DNA from: Telmatactis stephensoni
Taxonomy: Eukaryota > Cnidaria > Anthozoa > Actiniaria > Isophelliidae
NCBI GenBank assembly: GCA_029948255.1
Contig: JALIZF010001762.1
Span: 186,001 to 250,000 of the forward strand
Length of the DNA stretch: 64,000 nucleotides
Reading direction: 5' to 3'
Shown: one piece after another, positions 11,701-24,300 of the stretch
How positions within the stretch are numbered: the first letter of the stretch is position 1
Layout of the letters: the number at the start of each line of letters is the position of its first letter
Notes under the pieces: model-generated
Database searches by the model: none
What the model was told of the DNA's origin: nothing
The model's input: only the letters and a program-made list of their open reading frames with translations
Program-made: the position numbers and the translations under genes

Positions 11701-12160
11701 TATAAGACAAGACAAAACAAAAGGATTGGTCTTTGGTACGTTTTTTGGCTCGTCCCATACTATAATGCTATACTTCTCGAGATGGTAAAAATCACTTCAA
11801 ATTTATATGACTGATGTACATTGATGTCAGAAATGTGTGCTTGATATTTGCTAGTTATTAAATCCATAAGATGAATTTGCACCGACAAATTCATACGTAT
11901 ATCAATATTTATAATATAGAGGGCAAAATTAGTCGATTCTAACTAATTAATTAATTTTTTTGAAGTGTTTTAGGACGCTTCATAAGTTTTTATGTTCATA
12001 TAAGATTTCGAAAGAAGTATTTATATGAAATGAGCTGATTTATTAAGCTAATGTTAGGCATAAAATTTTGCTTTTTTGCTGTGCTTGAGTTTTTGATGTT
12101 TTATACTTTAGCCATAAGGTATAACTGAGATGTCAGGGGAATCCCAATTGGGCTAGTATC
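8721..12160. other. No gene recognised
   Basis: 8721-8900 holds decayed copies of the sequence flanking the minisatellite (ACCGAATTTAT...GGTGGAGC). From 8900 to 11600 short overlapping frames on both strands show no family resemblance, and base composition is visibly more GC-rich than the surroundings. 11600-12160 is AT-rich with no feature seen. Confidence 0.6.
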
Positions 12161-12162
12161 AT

Positions 12163-12440
12163 GTCATAAGTATCTACAGGTATCTATACAAGATGATTTG
12201 CAATGGGATATACAGGTTAGAGAGGTTAAGTCCAAAGCTTCTAAGATCCTAGGCCTACTACGTAGAAATTTATCTAGTTGCAGTAAATATGTTAAAGAAC
12301 AGGCCTATAATTCACTAGTAAGATCACATGTTGAATATGCCTCACCCTGTTGGTTTCCATTTGAGAACCAACACGTAGCTGCGTTAGAATCTATCCAGCG
12401 AGCTGCTGCCAGGTTTGTTTGTTCTGATTATTCTAGTTAT
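12163..12440 (+). pseudogene. LINE RT C-terminal fragment (CR1/L2-like)
   Basis: The frame reads DDLQWDIQVREVKSKASKIL then GLLRRNLSSCSKYVKEQAYN, SLVRSHVEYASPCWFPFENQ and LESIQRAAARFVCSDYS. This is the thumb-side segment downstream of the RT in CR1/L2 LINEs. It is truncated on both sides; the frame then runs into AT-rich DNA. It is not an independent gene. Confidence 0.8.
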
Positions 12441-12559
12441 TCAAGCTGTATCAAGTATAATATTAATAATAATACAATATTTATTCAGGAGGCCTTATCA
12501 CCCAACAATAGTGATTTTCATAAGGGTCCTCGAAAGAAAAAGAAAACTAAATAAAATAA

Positions 12560-14849
12560 TTAATTGAAAATTTTCCTAAAAATTAAGCTAAAAATTTTAT
12601 ATACAGAAAATCTAATATCTAAAAAGCCATAAAAATGCGATAAAGCATCAAAATGTCAAATTAAACATATCTAAAATACGTTTTCTTCAAATTAAGATAA
12701 TTATTTGCTTCAGTTACAGTATGTTCAAGTATGTTACAAGTATGTTGCAGTCTCTGAGCTGGGGCAGTCTAGAGGAACGTGGACTAGATTCCCGAACTAT
12801 TTTGTATAAGGCTGTAAATAACTTAGTATATATGTATGTATATTTATATATATCGTATGTGCATTTTGACACTCAGTCGGTGGTTTATTCTGACTCATAG
12901 AGAATAAAAACTTATTCCAGCTGAGAATTTGCAAAAAAATATATACAAGGAGATTGTAAGCAGCTCAGTCATAAACAGAAATAAAGTAAGTTTTGAAACT
13001 GTTATGTCTTTTTATATTGTTTACCGGCTGTCGCTCTACCTTGATTCGTTTGTTTTCATGTTTACGCTACGCGTTCAACTGATTATCAGAAATCATAAAA
13101 TGTCACAAAGAAAAATTTTGCCCCTATGTTATAAACAAGTAAATTTACGTACCGCAAAAGAGTGTTCTTCACGTTGAAACGCGAACTTCTGACTGCAAAC
13201 TTGACGGCAAGACCAAGGTCACGTGATATCTTCAGGTTCGCGGTTAGCGGTATCTTGGATAAAACGATGCTAAATGTCCCTAATATTTATCTTGAAAGTA
13301 CATGATCGTGCATCTAGTTTATTGGGCTAATGTGCTTTTTGGTCTCATAGCTCCAAAACCAAGGACCATTCTAATAGGTTACATTTATGATAGAAACCAT
13401 ATTATTTTCATATTGTAATGGAAATTAGTCATGGGGCGGGTCTTCAATGTGCAAACATTGTAACAAAAGACCATAAAATGCACTGAATATCTTCACTTAA
13501 GTGTACAAACGGTTGAAGACAGGCAGCTAAAGTTTGCCGCTTGATGGTTGCCGTTTGCCGTAAACGGTAATCTTAAGGTCTCTAATATCACTGTTAAAGC
13601 GGGCTTCCTTTTGAAAGCTTTGAAGGGATAAGAAGTGACATGACAACTGAAGTCAATCAAAACAGGCTACAAATTGAGACATTTTCTTACCACGGAACAA
13701 TGATTTGAAAGCAATTTTTTCAAAGCTTTACCCTTAGTTTAAGCTATAATCCCGTAATCCCGTAATATAACGTGAAAAACCAGTTTTTAAATAGACAGTG
13801 ATGTTTCACTTAGCAAAAGCGGGATTGATTTCAGTGGGGTCTCTACTGTGGCCTCATCGGACGTGCTGCCATGTCTTACAACACCTAACTTGTTGACGAT
13901 CTTTGCATGGCCTCAAGCGATCTGCCGGTTCTTTTCTAATAATTTGATCCGTCAATAACTAAGCCATCCTTTACATTACTGAACAATTCCCCTAGGGCTT
14001 TTTATCGCAATTAATAACTGATACAAAAGCAAGAAACAAAATAACAAAAGAATGTCTGATGTACAGAAAAAAAATCGTATTGAATAAATAGGCGATGAAC
14101 ACGAAAGTCACTTTTATTCTATCATATCGTTTTAGAAAATTGTGATGTGAGTTATTCTGTAGACTTACATTCAGATATTTTGATGGTCTTGAGGGTTTTT
14201 TTTATTTTTGGGGTGGGGGATCCTAGAATCTATTGGTTGTGTCACACAACGCTAAGTCACGCATCTAAAATCTCGTGGAAATCAATGTAATTGTGTCAAA
14301 TCATATTAGTTTGTTTATATATACTTAGAAGGGCTATTTATGGTTAAATTAAGTGATATTTATCAACTTTGTGCTTGAATTTATGTTCTGAAATTTTGCC
14401 AGTCTGGCAGCCATGTCCTCCAACATGGCAGCTCCATACGTTTCTTAATAAAGATCGAGCGGTATACAATCGCTTATATCTTTAATTTGCAATAAAACCT
14501 CGTTTCAGCTCAAACCTTTATAGCAGTTACAGAGTTATAATTCATCTGTTATGTGAAAGTATTTTACTCAGATCTCTGAAACCGACTAAAATGTTGGTGT
14601 CTATTCGAGCCCGGATACAAACATGACTCATTTATTTACGACTTCAACACGGTTTAATCTTGGACACTAACGATTGGTATTGACTGCTGGTATTTACAAC
14701 TAAGGGCTCACAAAATATGAATATTTATCATATTTAGGCATCGATGATTGGTCAAAACCCTGATCTGAATCATAAAGGCAAGCTTAGCACTAGGGTGATT
14801 GTGTTTGCTAACACATCCTCGTTATACTTTTCATTAATGGACTTCTATT
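12560..14849. other. AT-rich region without recognised gene
   Basis: I see only short unrelated frames. 13475-13592 is the decayed end of the 501-754 MITE family: GGTTGCCGTTTGCCGTAAAC then ATCTTAAGGTCTCTA. Confidence 0.6.
13475..13592. mobile_element. Decayed MITE half, related to 501-754
   Basis: Matches the right half of the 501-754 element (CACTTAAGTG, GGCAGCTAAAGTTTG, GGTTGCCGTTTGCCGTAAAC, TCTTAAGGTCTCTA). The left TIR is not found. Confidence 0.65.
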
Positions 14850-15040
14850 AAAGAAATGGTTCACGCTTAGCGTGCGTCCATCGTGAAATGGATGCACGCG
14901 GGAGGTTGCTAAGCACGAAAGAAGCGTAAGAGTCGCACGAGGCGTTAGCCGAGTGCGACTCTAGCTTCTTGAGTGCTTAGGCAACCTCCCAAGTGCATCC
15001 ATTTCACGATGGACGCACGCTAAGCGTGAACCATTTCTTT
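14850..15040. mobile_element. Fold-back element, about 85-bp arms
   Basis: AAAGAAATGGTTCACGCTTA at the left pairs with the right end, and arms continue through GCGTGCGTCCATCGTGAAAT. The same GCGTGCGTCCATCGTGAAAT appears again at 16355-16375, near the right end of the adjoining element. Confidence 0.85.
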
Positions 15041-16427
15041 TATAACATAGCCACAATATTAAAACGCGAATTTGTTGATCAAATACAAAATTCTCACCAC
15101 ACTCCACGCGCGATTGACAAAGCGCGCGAAAACAAAGTGCCGGCTTTGTAAATTGTGGCGGTGACAACAACTGCCTTGAGTTCGTTCACTAGCGAGTTTA
15201 TACTCTAAAATATACCAGAAAATATCGTTTTAACCTCATGGAAATAGTATTACCAAGGTGTGTACTTGGACTCGATCTTTCAAGGCTTCACAATATCGAT
15301 GAAAAAGACGTAATTACATCGAATCAGTGGTTTGGAAACTGCATGAATACTCGGATCAGTGTTGTGAGCCGTGTTGTCATTTGTTCAAAACTAGAAATTG
15401 GTCCTGAACTACTAGAAAAACTATTTTGTTAAACCAGAAGTTAGAAGAATGGAAAGACAACATCCAGAGAAAAACTACACAGGCTTTTGGAGAATTTTTG
15501 CCGTCAACTTTCGATGGTTTGTTGTGCTTCCTGTCACTTTAGTTTCTGAAATTCCACGAGTGGAAGAAAACCGAGTAGAGCAACAAGTATTTCGTCGAAG
15601 ATTACAAATATTGGATCTGTTGGATCGACATCATTAGCTTGTGGAAGAATTTTGTTCAGGGGTTAAATATTCAAGCATTCTTGAGTGGAATGGAGGAATC
15701 CTTTGAAGGTAGATTTACTGTAATTTCTCATTCAAATTTTGATCGAACTTGTGAGATTTTGTTATGCTTTTCTAGATTTATCTTCTCCTTCAGCATACCA
15801 AAGTATTTGTCAATAAAAGACAATCAATGAAAAAAGAAAAAAAAAAAACAAACTGTGTTTTTTGTTTCACAATTAAGATCACGCTGTAAGACTTTTGAAT
15901 AGTTTTTGTGGAGCTTACAACTTCACATTTTCTACTAAAGAGTTTTTAATGACAAGTCTTGCTATAAAAGTTCAATGTGTTTAATATCATAGTGATCACT
16001 ATTGAGTTTGTTTGTTTGTTTGTTTTTATCTATTTATATTTTCTCTAGAAGTACATAAACTGATTTATTCTGGCTGCTTTTAGACGTTTACACCGACCAA
16101 ACACTAGCTAGCTTTTTTGAAAGCATTCATTCAAAATTTCTGACTTTATCGAAAATAGCTTGATGTACAAAAGACTTTTAATCAGTTAGCTGCTCGAAAA
16201 ATCACCTGAGGTTAAAACAACTTACTGTCATGGCATTGGTTACTTGAATGTAGGTTTTTCAAGGTTTGTTTTTGAGTTTTTGTGAGCTTTTGCCGTCTAA
16301 AGCAATGAGAAAACTATAACATTTTTTCGAGAAAAGAGAAAATCTGACGTGAGCGTGCGTCCATCGTGAAATGGTTCACGGTAAATTAGCCAATCAGAGC
16401 GCGCGCTTTATTGTAGCTATGTTATAA
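15040..16427 (+). mobile_element. TIR-bounded element with unrecognised short frames
   Basis: TTATAACATAGCCACAATA at the left and its near-complement at 16409-16427 bound about 1.39 kb. Inside are three consecutive + frames (15238-15432, 15449-15637, 15639-15830), for example MEIVLPRCVLGLDLSRL and MERQHPEKNYTGFWRIFAVN. They could be a broken ORF or unrelated noise. No transposase motif is recognised, so it is probably non-autonomous. Confidence 0.55.
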
Positions 16428-17103
16428 ATCTAATTATTCAAACTTAATCATGTCGCAGAAAACAATTCAAAGAACAATGCCGTAAAAGCATATCAAAGAG
16501 TTTTTGGTAGGCTAAAGTTTTCGAAATGAAATACTAAATATCTTTGTTTAGCTTTGATGATGTTCAAAGATGATATAGAAGCAAAGAGAGGAAAAGAAAG
16601 ATAGAGTCTGAGAGAAAGCGTACTTTTTTGCCGGAATAAAATAAATTAAGTATGAATGCTCATATCAGTCCTAATTCGTTTGTTTTCATCATCATCTAAA
16701 TAAAGTGTAGTTTTCAAGTTGTTGTTCTTATAGATTCTTTAGAAACAACGTTATTTTTTATAGTCTCTGTTTTCAACTGACTCGTTTGGTGCTTCTTTAT
16801 CTAAACGTCGACAATCTTGTGATACTCATAAAGTTATTAATTGAGTTTCGTTATTATTGAATTACGTTTCTGCCAGTAACGATCTTTGAAATCGTTATTA
16901 TGAAAAGACAACTGAACAAGCTATTATCCTCATAATCAAAGTGGATCCCGCATTTCGAAGAAAGGAACTGTATGTTATAATAAAACTCAAAGCACGCGCA
17001 TGACCTTCAAAGAATAATTTGCCGTGAGCTTGCACAATAAATGTAAAGTGAAGCCGAAGCTTGTATCACGGCACGTTAATTAATGATAATAGCTAGTACA
17101 GGG

Positions 17104-17185
17104 CCTGGTTTTTCCGAAGCGGGCTCGCGCTAACGTAGAGTTAAAGTATTTTTCGGTAACGCTAACATACTTTAAAACAACCAGG
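17104..17185. repeat. Small imperfect hairpin
   Basis: CCTGGTTTTT at the left and AAACAACCAGG at the right, with TAACG-TAGAGTTAAAGTA facing a similar inverted segment. Confidence 0.4.
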
Positions 17186-18238
17186 CTAAGTTCAGTAAAA
17201 ACGAATCCAAGCACGTAGTTGAAAATATATTTAATTCACTGTTGGTTACAAGTGAATTAACTGATTCAACACAAGACATTAGTAACGTGATGATATTTAC
17301 CCGTAACAGAATCCCACGCAAAGTTTTGCTTGTATTGAAATATACTAGTTTTTGTTGAAGAAAATTATGGAAATATATGCGAAAGGCTTCTAGCAAACAC
17401 AATGAAGTTAGAAACCTGAATGTAAGTCATGTTTGAACACTGGATTAACACGTTACTGTTAGGTCTCTCTGAAACGATTGTCTAGATCGCCATATATGGT
17501 GTTTCATGCATATATACATATTAATTGACCTTAGTGTCCACAAATAAACCGTATTGAAGTCGTAATGTGCGCCATATATTTCTTACTAAAGAATTAGCAT
17601 ATATAATCGCTAATATCTTTGCAACAAAAACTCGTTTTAGCTCAAAATTTTGCAGAGTTACATAGTTTTAGTTGCTTTAGAAAGTGAAGTGGTGCGAGTC
17701 ATGTTATATGGTATATAGTACATTGGCAGTGGATGTTACAACCGCGCCATTGTGCTAGTTGGCTTTTAATGCATTAGCATTGCATTCCAGTGCTTTAAGA
17801 CGAAACGTAACTTATAAATCACAAGTTTGTTTTGAATGCTGTGTCATAAATGTGTCTCCTTTAATTATTATTATTTATTTACTATACATTCCCTTGTTAT
17901 AAAATATAAGAGGACATAAATGTCTCGTTAAAATCTTTTCAGAAGCGAAAACAATTACATATACAAAAGCTTTGCCATACTGTTTCATTCAAATTCATGG
18001 CTATTGATATTTCTCACATCTACATTTGGCTGAAAAGAAGAGCCTGCTTAAATGAAAGTAGGCTAACCCAAACACTAGGAATAGCTCGATTTCATTTTCT
18101 TTGAGACGTTAAGAACGTTGGCTCTAGCTAGTGCTAGGGTCACCTTAACTTCGTGGATAAACAGGCTCTCTAAGCATGGAAAAGGTAATACTTTCAACAA
18201 TCATCGATATTTATAAAAACTACTCAATTGGACTCTAA

Positions 18239-18365
18239 GGAGCTGTTTATATGGAGGTGAATCAGCCCGGTAAGCAGGCTGAATTCTTTTATTTTCTTTT
18301 CCTTGGAGAGAACAAAAGAAGTCAGCCCGCTTACCGGGCTGGCTCGCCACCGTATAAACAGCCCC
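18239..18365. mobile_element. Fold-back MITE (GGAGCTGTTTATA termini)
   Basis: GGAGCTGTTTATATGGAGGT at the left pairs with CGTATAAACAGCCCCT at the right, and CAGCCCGGTAAGC pairs with GCTTACCGGGCTG. A diverged relative lies at 22901-23003. I associate this terminus with a family common in coral genomes. Confidence 0.8.
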
Positions 18366-21252
18366 TAAATGCATTCGACTGAAACGTTGTTAGTCTTTGC
18401 CGCCTCCTTTCACACGTGCGTTTTAGGGGCTTGTTCTCATGGTTCAGCTCTAACAAACGTTAATTCTTTCAATTTGTACGTCTCGACTTTACCTTTCGCG
18501 GATGCTACTCAAGATGCAGAGCTCGACACCGTTGATGCTACGAATACCTTGTGAGTTTTTTTTCCTGTCACGTGGCCCTCGAATCCCTAATCACGAGATC
18601 ATGTAACAACCCGGCTTTAGTTGCAATCAAAGTTCAAAGTTCGACTTAATAAATCTTTGTCAGAGAAGATTTTCACTTCATAATTTAAGTGTAGTAGTAA
18701 AAGGGTATCAAGAAAGTTAAGTAATTTCTAAGCAATATCGATAAAGTGATTTTCGAGTGTCAGTAGTTGAGTAATTTTTGCTGAATTTTTTGGGACTATG
18801 TACTTGTAAACATGCTGGGCCGCTGATCCTGAAGCATGCTTGGGTGACGAAAAATGAAGACAGTGGAACTACTTCTAGACAGGTGCGAGTATTCACGCAA
18901 ACAAAAATAACTGTAGCTAGTATGATTGTAGATGCTTACTTTACTGGCAGTATTTACGTTGTATGGTTTGATGTTTTAATTGCTGTATTTTGTAGTTATT
19001 TTCTGCGAACCTTTTCGGGTTATAACGTTTGTAAATTGTATGTGTTCCATATGAGTGATTTGCTTGAATTAAGTGACTTCAATTTCTTTCTCTATGAATA
19101 TGTATTTGAAACTTCAAGTTACTTATAAATGAACTGCATGCAGCTAAAGCATTTTAAAGAAACTAAATTTCAGATCAGTTCTTATAGATAAACAAACATC
19201 CCTAGAATTCCAATGAGAAATTGGTTAAAATCTAGAAAATATAATATTGCATGTCCTTTGCAATAGCTTAGTCTTTTCTTGTTTCCAGTAGAGTGATTTT
19301 ATACATATATAATCCGTGAAAAATAGTGCACATAATAGTTAGTAGTAGACTCTAAACCCATTGTTTACTATTGTTCATTGTCTACTAGTACTTAGTAGTT
19401 AGCCAACGTTCTTTCGCGGGTTAAATACAATCTCTCTAATCAGTGAGTTCTCAGTTTGAATGACTTCAGTGGCACTTTCATTGTTGCTATCAATATCAAA
19501 AATTACATCCTATACACATCATTTTTTGCATTTATGCTCAGAGACCGAAAATGTTTGCTTACTGATAATTCTTCTGTCTAGTTATTGCGGTCAGTACTGT
19601 GCCAAAATATGTGTGATGACTGTGGCTTTTTTTATGTCAAAACAAGATGGGAAAACTTTGGAACGTAGCTTTCATTTCGAAAGCACATTATATTTCTTTC
19701 TTTATTTTATTACAGTATTTATTTTTTTTACACTACAATGGACTAACATATGCATTAACAACTAACGTTGTTAAGACAAAACAAAACAAATTTTCCGCGT
19801 AGACGTGCATACTGAAACATTCTTTCGTTTCTTCTTCTCTCTTAGCTTCTCCACCTCCTTTAACTCATAAAAACGATTCGAGAAATGTTCGAATTAAATT
19901 TCCAAACGCTATTAAATTTGTAGAAATGTGTTGGGAATTTGTCAGAAATCTTTTTTTTCATATTTCTAACTGTTAGAAAAGTACAGAATAGAAGCAAATT
20001 TTTTTGAAACCATTAAAACGTTATTAGAAAAATACTAGAAATTGAACTTTCCAACTTTTAGAACGATTCAAAATTTCAACAGGACGCTGAATTCACGGTT
20101 AAGTAACTTTGAGCATGCCTAGACAGTGACTATCGTAACGTGGGTATTTTCAAAAACTTCCTGTTTCACTGTCCACTCTAGATTTCTTAACAAACAATTT
20201 CAAATTAATCAAATATATCTTTGAACGGGTTCACAAGTGACAAAAAGTGATAGTAAATCAAGAACAGCGTTATGAATTCATACATAACTGATTTCATTCA
20301 TCGCCCTCGTATATCACTGGAAGATTGTTTGGAGGACGTATTGACCCCGTTTTGAATATTATATTTATAAGCCAATCAATGCTTCATCCGTGAATAGTTC
20401 TTCCGAATATGGTCGGAAAACCAAGCTCTCTAGTTCTTTTTATAACAAACATTATCTTTGATCGAGCTCAAAAGTCACAAAAGAAAATAAGATTTGAGCT
20501 AAAAAAGCGACAAAAAAGATGTAAAGGTAGTAAGGCTGAATTAAAAACAACGGTCTATTAAGCAGTCACATCGATCAGATTTGATGGCTTAACTCTCCAT
20601 CGTCCTATATTCCTTTTTTCTTTTTTTCTTTTCTTTTTTCTTTTTGGTTTGGTTTTATCTATTTTGAATGGTATGCATTTGCAATATTTGAGACGAAAAA
20701 ATGGTGGTTGTTTTAGCGATCCAATATTAATATTTCCGAAAGTACTGTAAAAACAAAAAATTAAGTCGGACATTTATTTTCTCGGTTGCATAGTTGAATC
20801 ATATATATTCTCCTAGTAATGATATCTACTTAGAACAGTTCTTAGCATTCTTGTATAGGGGTGTTACAAAATTTATGGACAACTCACTATTTTCTTGAAG
20901 TCGAAAATAAAGCTTCTGTGCTTGACCGACCTCGTTCCCTTCTTTGTTTGACCACACTTGTTCCTTTTTCATTTGTCTTCGTATGCAAATTGCCCATTTC
21001 AGACCACGTGACATTCCCTTGAGAATTGTTCTTCTATGATGAACATGATAAAATATTAACACATGAACGAATTAAATCCCAAGAGTAACATCACATGGTC
21101 TGAAATGGGAAAACAAACAACGAAGCTGAAAAGGTTTATTGGTTATAAACTGCCTAATGTGCGCTGATTGGTCAAGCGAGCCATTATTATGTTTATTAAG
21201 ATTCATATCCGTCTATTTTAAGCATTTTGCTTCAGCGGTCGTAAGATAAACC

Positions 21253-21337
21253 ATGGCGACAGTTGAGGAGACGGTAAAAGTACTTCAAAACAACCTAAAT
21301 GAGTTGTTCTTGCTGGTGATGGGAATTTTCGTTTTTT
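21253..21337 (+). CDS. amt: amt exon 1
   Basis: Encodes residues 1-28 (MATVEETVKVL...MGIFVF) and the first base of codon 29. It covers the extracellular N-terminus and the start of helix 1. Donor GTAAGT at 21338. The ATG lies in CCATGGCG, and no upstream in-frame AMT-like sequence was seen. Confidence 0.88.
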
Positions 21338-24300
21338 GTAAGTATTTTTCGATGTAGATTTTGTAGAAAATCAATACTAAAGAATAATCCTGCTGCCCGC
21401 CAAAGGGGTAAAATTGTTGAAATGTTTCTACAAGCCTACATTGTAACAGCGGTAATAAGTTTTTATATTAATCGTTTAGCAGATAAAATTCTTCTTGAGT
21501 CACTCTACGTGACATTCTGTATTGAACAAGTTATCAAATTTTCTCAAAGTTATCATTTCTTTGTCATGCTTCACAAGTCATTCCATTCCTTCTCTCGAAG
21601 GAAACAAGACCCACCCATCTGGAATACCATTCTGTCTTTCAATTCAACTACCTATTTCGAAATAGGTGTACATATTTTAAAAAAAACTGACACACATATA
21701 TATATATATGTAAGAGGGTGTAGATGGTGTTTCCGAACAGACAGTTAGACATAGAATTATAGTTTAAGTGCAAACACTAAATACGATACATTACTTGCTC
21801 TATTTAGTACTAATTTGAACAATTTCACATAGCTCATTTTCAAACGCAAATGAGTAAAATAATAAGTTAAAGACAAAATACCATGTTAATGATGTAAACG
21901 CACATAACCACAAGCTTCGATTATTTAGATGAGCATGATGAATCATAAAAACGAAAAACATAAAGTCAAACTCATTTGAAAAGCGCCATAAATGTAAACT
22001 CAGTAGCTATAAATTTCACAGCCACCTTGTCAACTTGTTGCGTGTCATGCGTGCGGTTTCGTGAGTTTGCTATTTTGCATTAGCATATTATTTTACTCAT
22101 TTGCATCTAAAGTGAGTTATGTGAAATCGTTCTTTTAACACTATTTAAACAATAGAGAACAATAGAATTTGCATAATTTAGTACTATTTATTATTATTTA
22201 TATATGTTGCACCCTTTTAGCTTTTGGACTCAAATTGTCAAAATTACTAACTTGATGAATTTTTCTGGAACCCGACCTGCTAACCATAAACACGGTTGCT
22301 ATAGCACTTCGCTTCAGTACCAGGTATAAATTTCATTTAAAAACTCAATTGCTGTAGAGTGCATGCATGCATTTAATCCCTGAAACAAACACTACTAATT
22401 AGTAGTAAATGGTGTTGATTAGACAATAGGAAACAAAGGAATTACCATAATTTAGCACTATTTTATACTATTTATGTTTCACGGATTAAGTGCGTGCACT
22501 CCAACCTTACAAATATTAACTATTTTACTGCATTTACATACATTTTCAATAACCTGTATAGCTAATATGCGAAAAAAGCTTAGCTTTAGAATACCGGCCA
22601 CATTCTTTCATAACAATAGAATCTTTTGTATACTTTTTCAAAGAGTGCCGCTTTAATATTGCTATGGTAAAAAGATCTTCCATGCCAAAGTTACTCCTGA
22701 ACTGAATATAAGTTAAAATTGTGCATATAAATAAAAGTAGCTCATAAATACGGATTTGATTTTCTTTGAGATTGTAAGATCTCGGACAGGATTAAAAGCA
22801 GCAAATTCTACTCAATTCAAAGTTAGTGAAAATGAAACAGCCTCAGTTGGTGGTAGCAGTGCTGAATCAAGATTTGTTAAATTCGGCAGAAACTAATATT
22901 GGCTGTTTACATGAAGGCGGAATTGTCCCTTGTAGGTGACACTAACAACTAATGCATGAGTTATCCTGGCTACCAGAGTTAATTTGTCTCCATATAAACA
23001 GTCATTTAGTTGACCCCCTGCTTATATGAAACCAGGCGAGAACATTCAAGTAAAACAAAAACAACTTTATTTTTAGCAAAAGTGCCTCATTTCGGAAAGT
23101 TTAAGAATGACTCTGTTGAATTACTAGACATCACATCTTTTTGTGCATTTTCCAGTGAAAACAAAATGAAGAAGTGTTTGAACTGCACACAAGTATGAAC
23201 GCGGTCTAAAATTCTACATGACACATGGTCAGGCTTGTGTTTATCAAGTTTTGATACCAGTTTCTTTACAGCAGAATTTGAGAAAATGAAGTTATAGATC
23301 GATAAAATATCTTATTTTCTCCTAATTATGGCAATCAGAGAACAGTTAAATAAAATGATTGGATCAATGAATAGAAAGTTTGTAAAATAGCCATCATATC
23401 CACTCAATCTGCATACAGCACACCCGCGTGTTTTCTATTTCTTGATTATGAAATTCGACGAAATCCTCGTTCAGATGTTTTTTGATGAAGATCGGCTTTG
23501 AATGCGGAAAATTTTGGAAGGAATGTTGCACAACGCTTTTTGTACATGCGATGACAAAGTTACATAACAGTTTTTTGTCATCAAGATTATAAAGAAATAT
23601 GTCTACGAAAAAGCTGAAATGGACTAATGACTACGTTGTTTTTGAAAAGAAAATACGTGAACAAACTGAACACATACTTTGTTAACTACTAATAAAAAGT
23701 TAACTACTAGTAAATGTTTTTCTTTAAAGCAGACTAGCTTTGCGTTTCTGGTTGACTAGGTAGGGCGGAAAAAATATATATGACGGTCTTATTTTGATTA
23801 CGTGTCAACCTATCAGAACCAAAACAAAAAACAAATAAAATAAAATAAAAATATCGAATAAAATTTGTTTTCGAAGCATAACAGGCTTTATCATCGTGAG
23901 TAACCAACATTTGACAAGTTTCGAAAAAAAGAATTCATTCTTAAAAGTGCAAGTTAATACACTGACTGTTCGCAGGATCGTAACCTTGTCATAACTTTTC
24001 ACTGACAATAAAAAAGAACTTCCATGCAGACATGTCTGCCGGTCGCAGCCGCCAACAAGTGGAAAATTTTCTTACTTCTCCAAGGCTTGGAGGTTTTTGT
24101 CTTCAGTGAATTATAGCTAACAACGTACGATATTTTCCGAATGACACCCAAACTTACATACCAAAGTGAATCTAAAACTTATGAAAGGCGAATGAGTCTA
24201 TCGTTTTGCACACAGGGAGGGGTCCCCCTGAAACCTACCACTTAAATATAAATTAATTATTCTTAATTATTAATTCGTTGTTGTGGAGAAGCTAAGTATT

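Larger units (their letters stand above)
16428..21252. other. AT-rich region upstream of amt, no gene recognised
   Basis: Apart from a small hairpin at 17104-17185 and the MITE at 18239-18365 I see only short AT-rich frames without family resemblance. The 5' UTR and promoter of amt must lie at its right end (or further left), but I cannot place a TATA box or start site. Confidence 0.55.
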
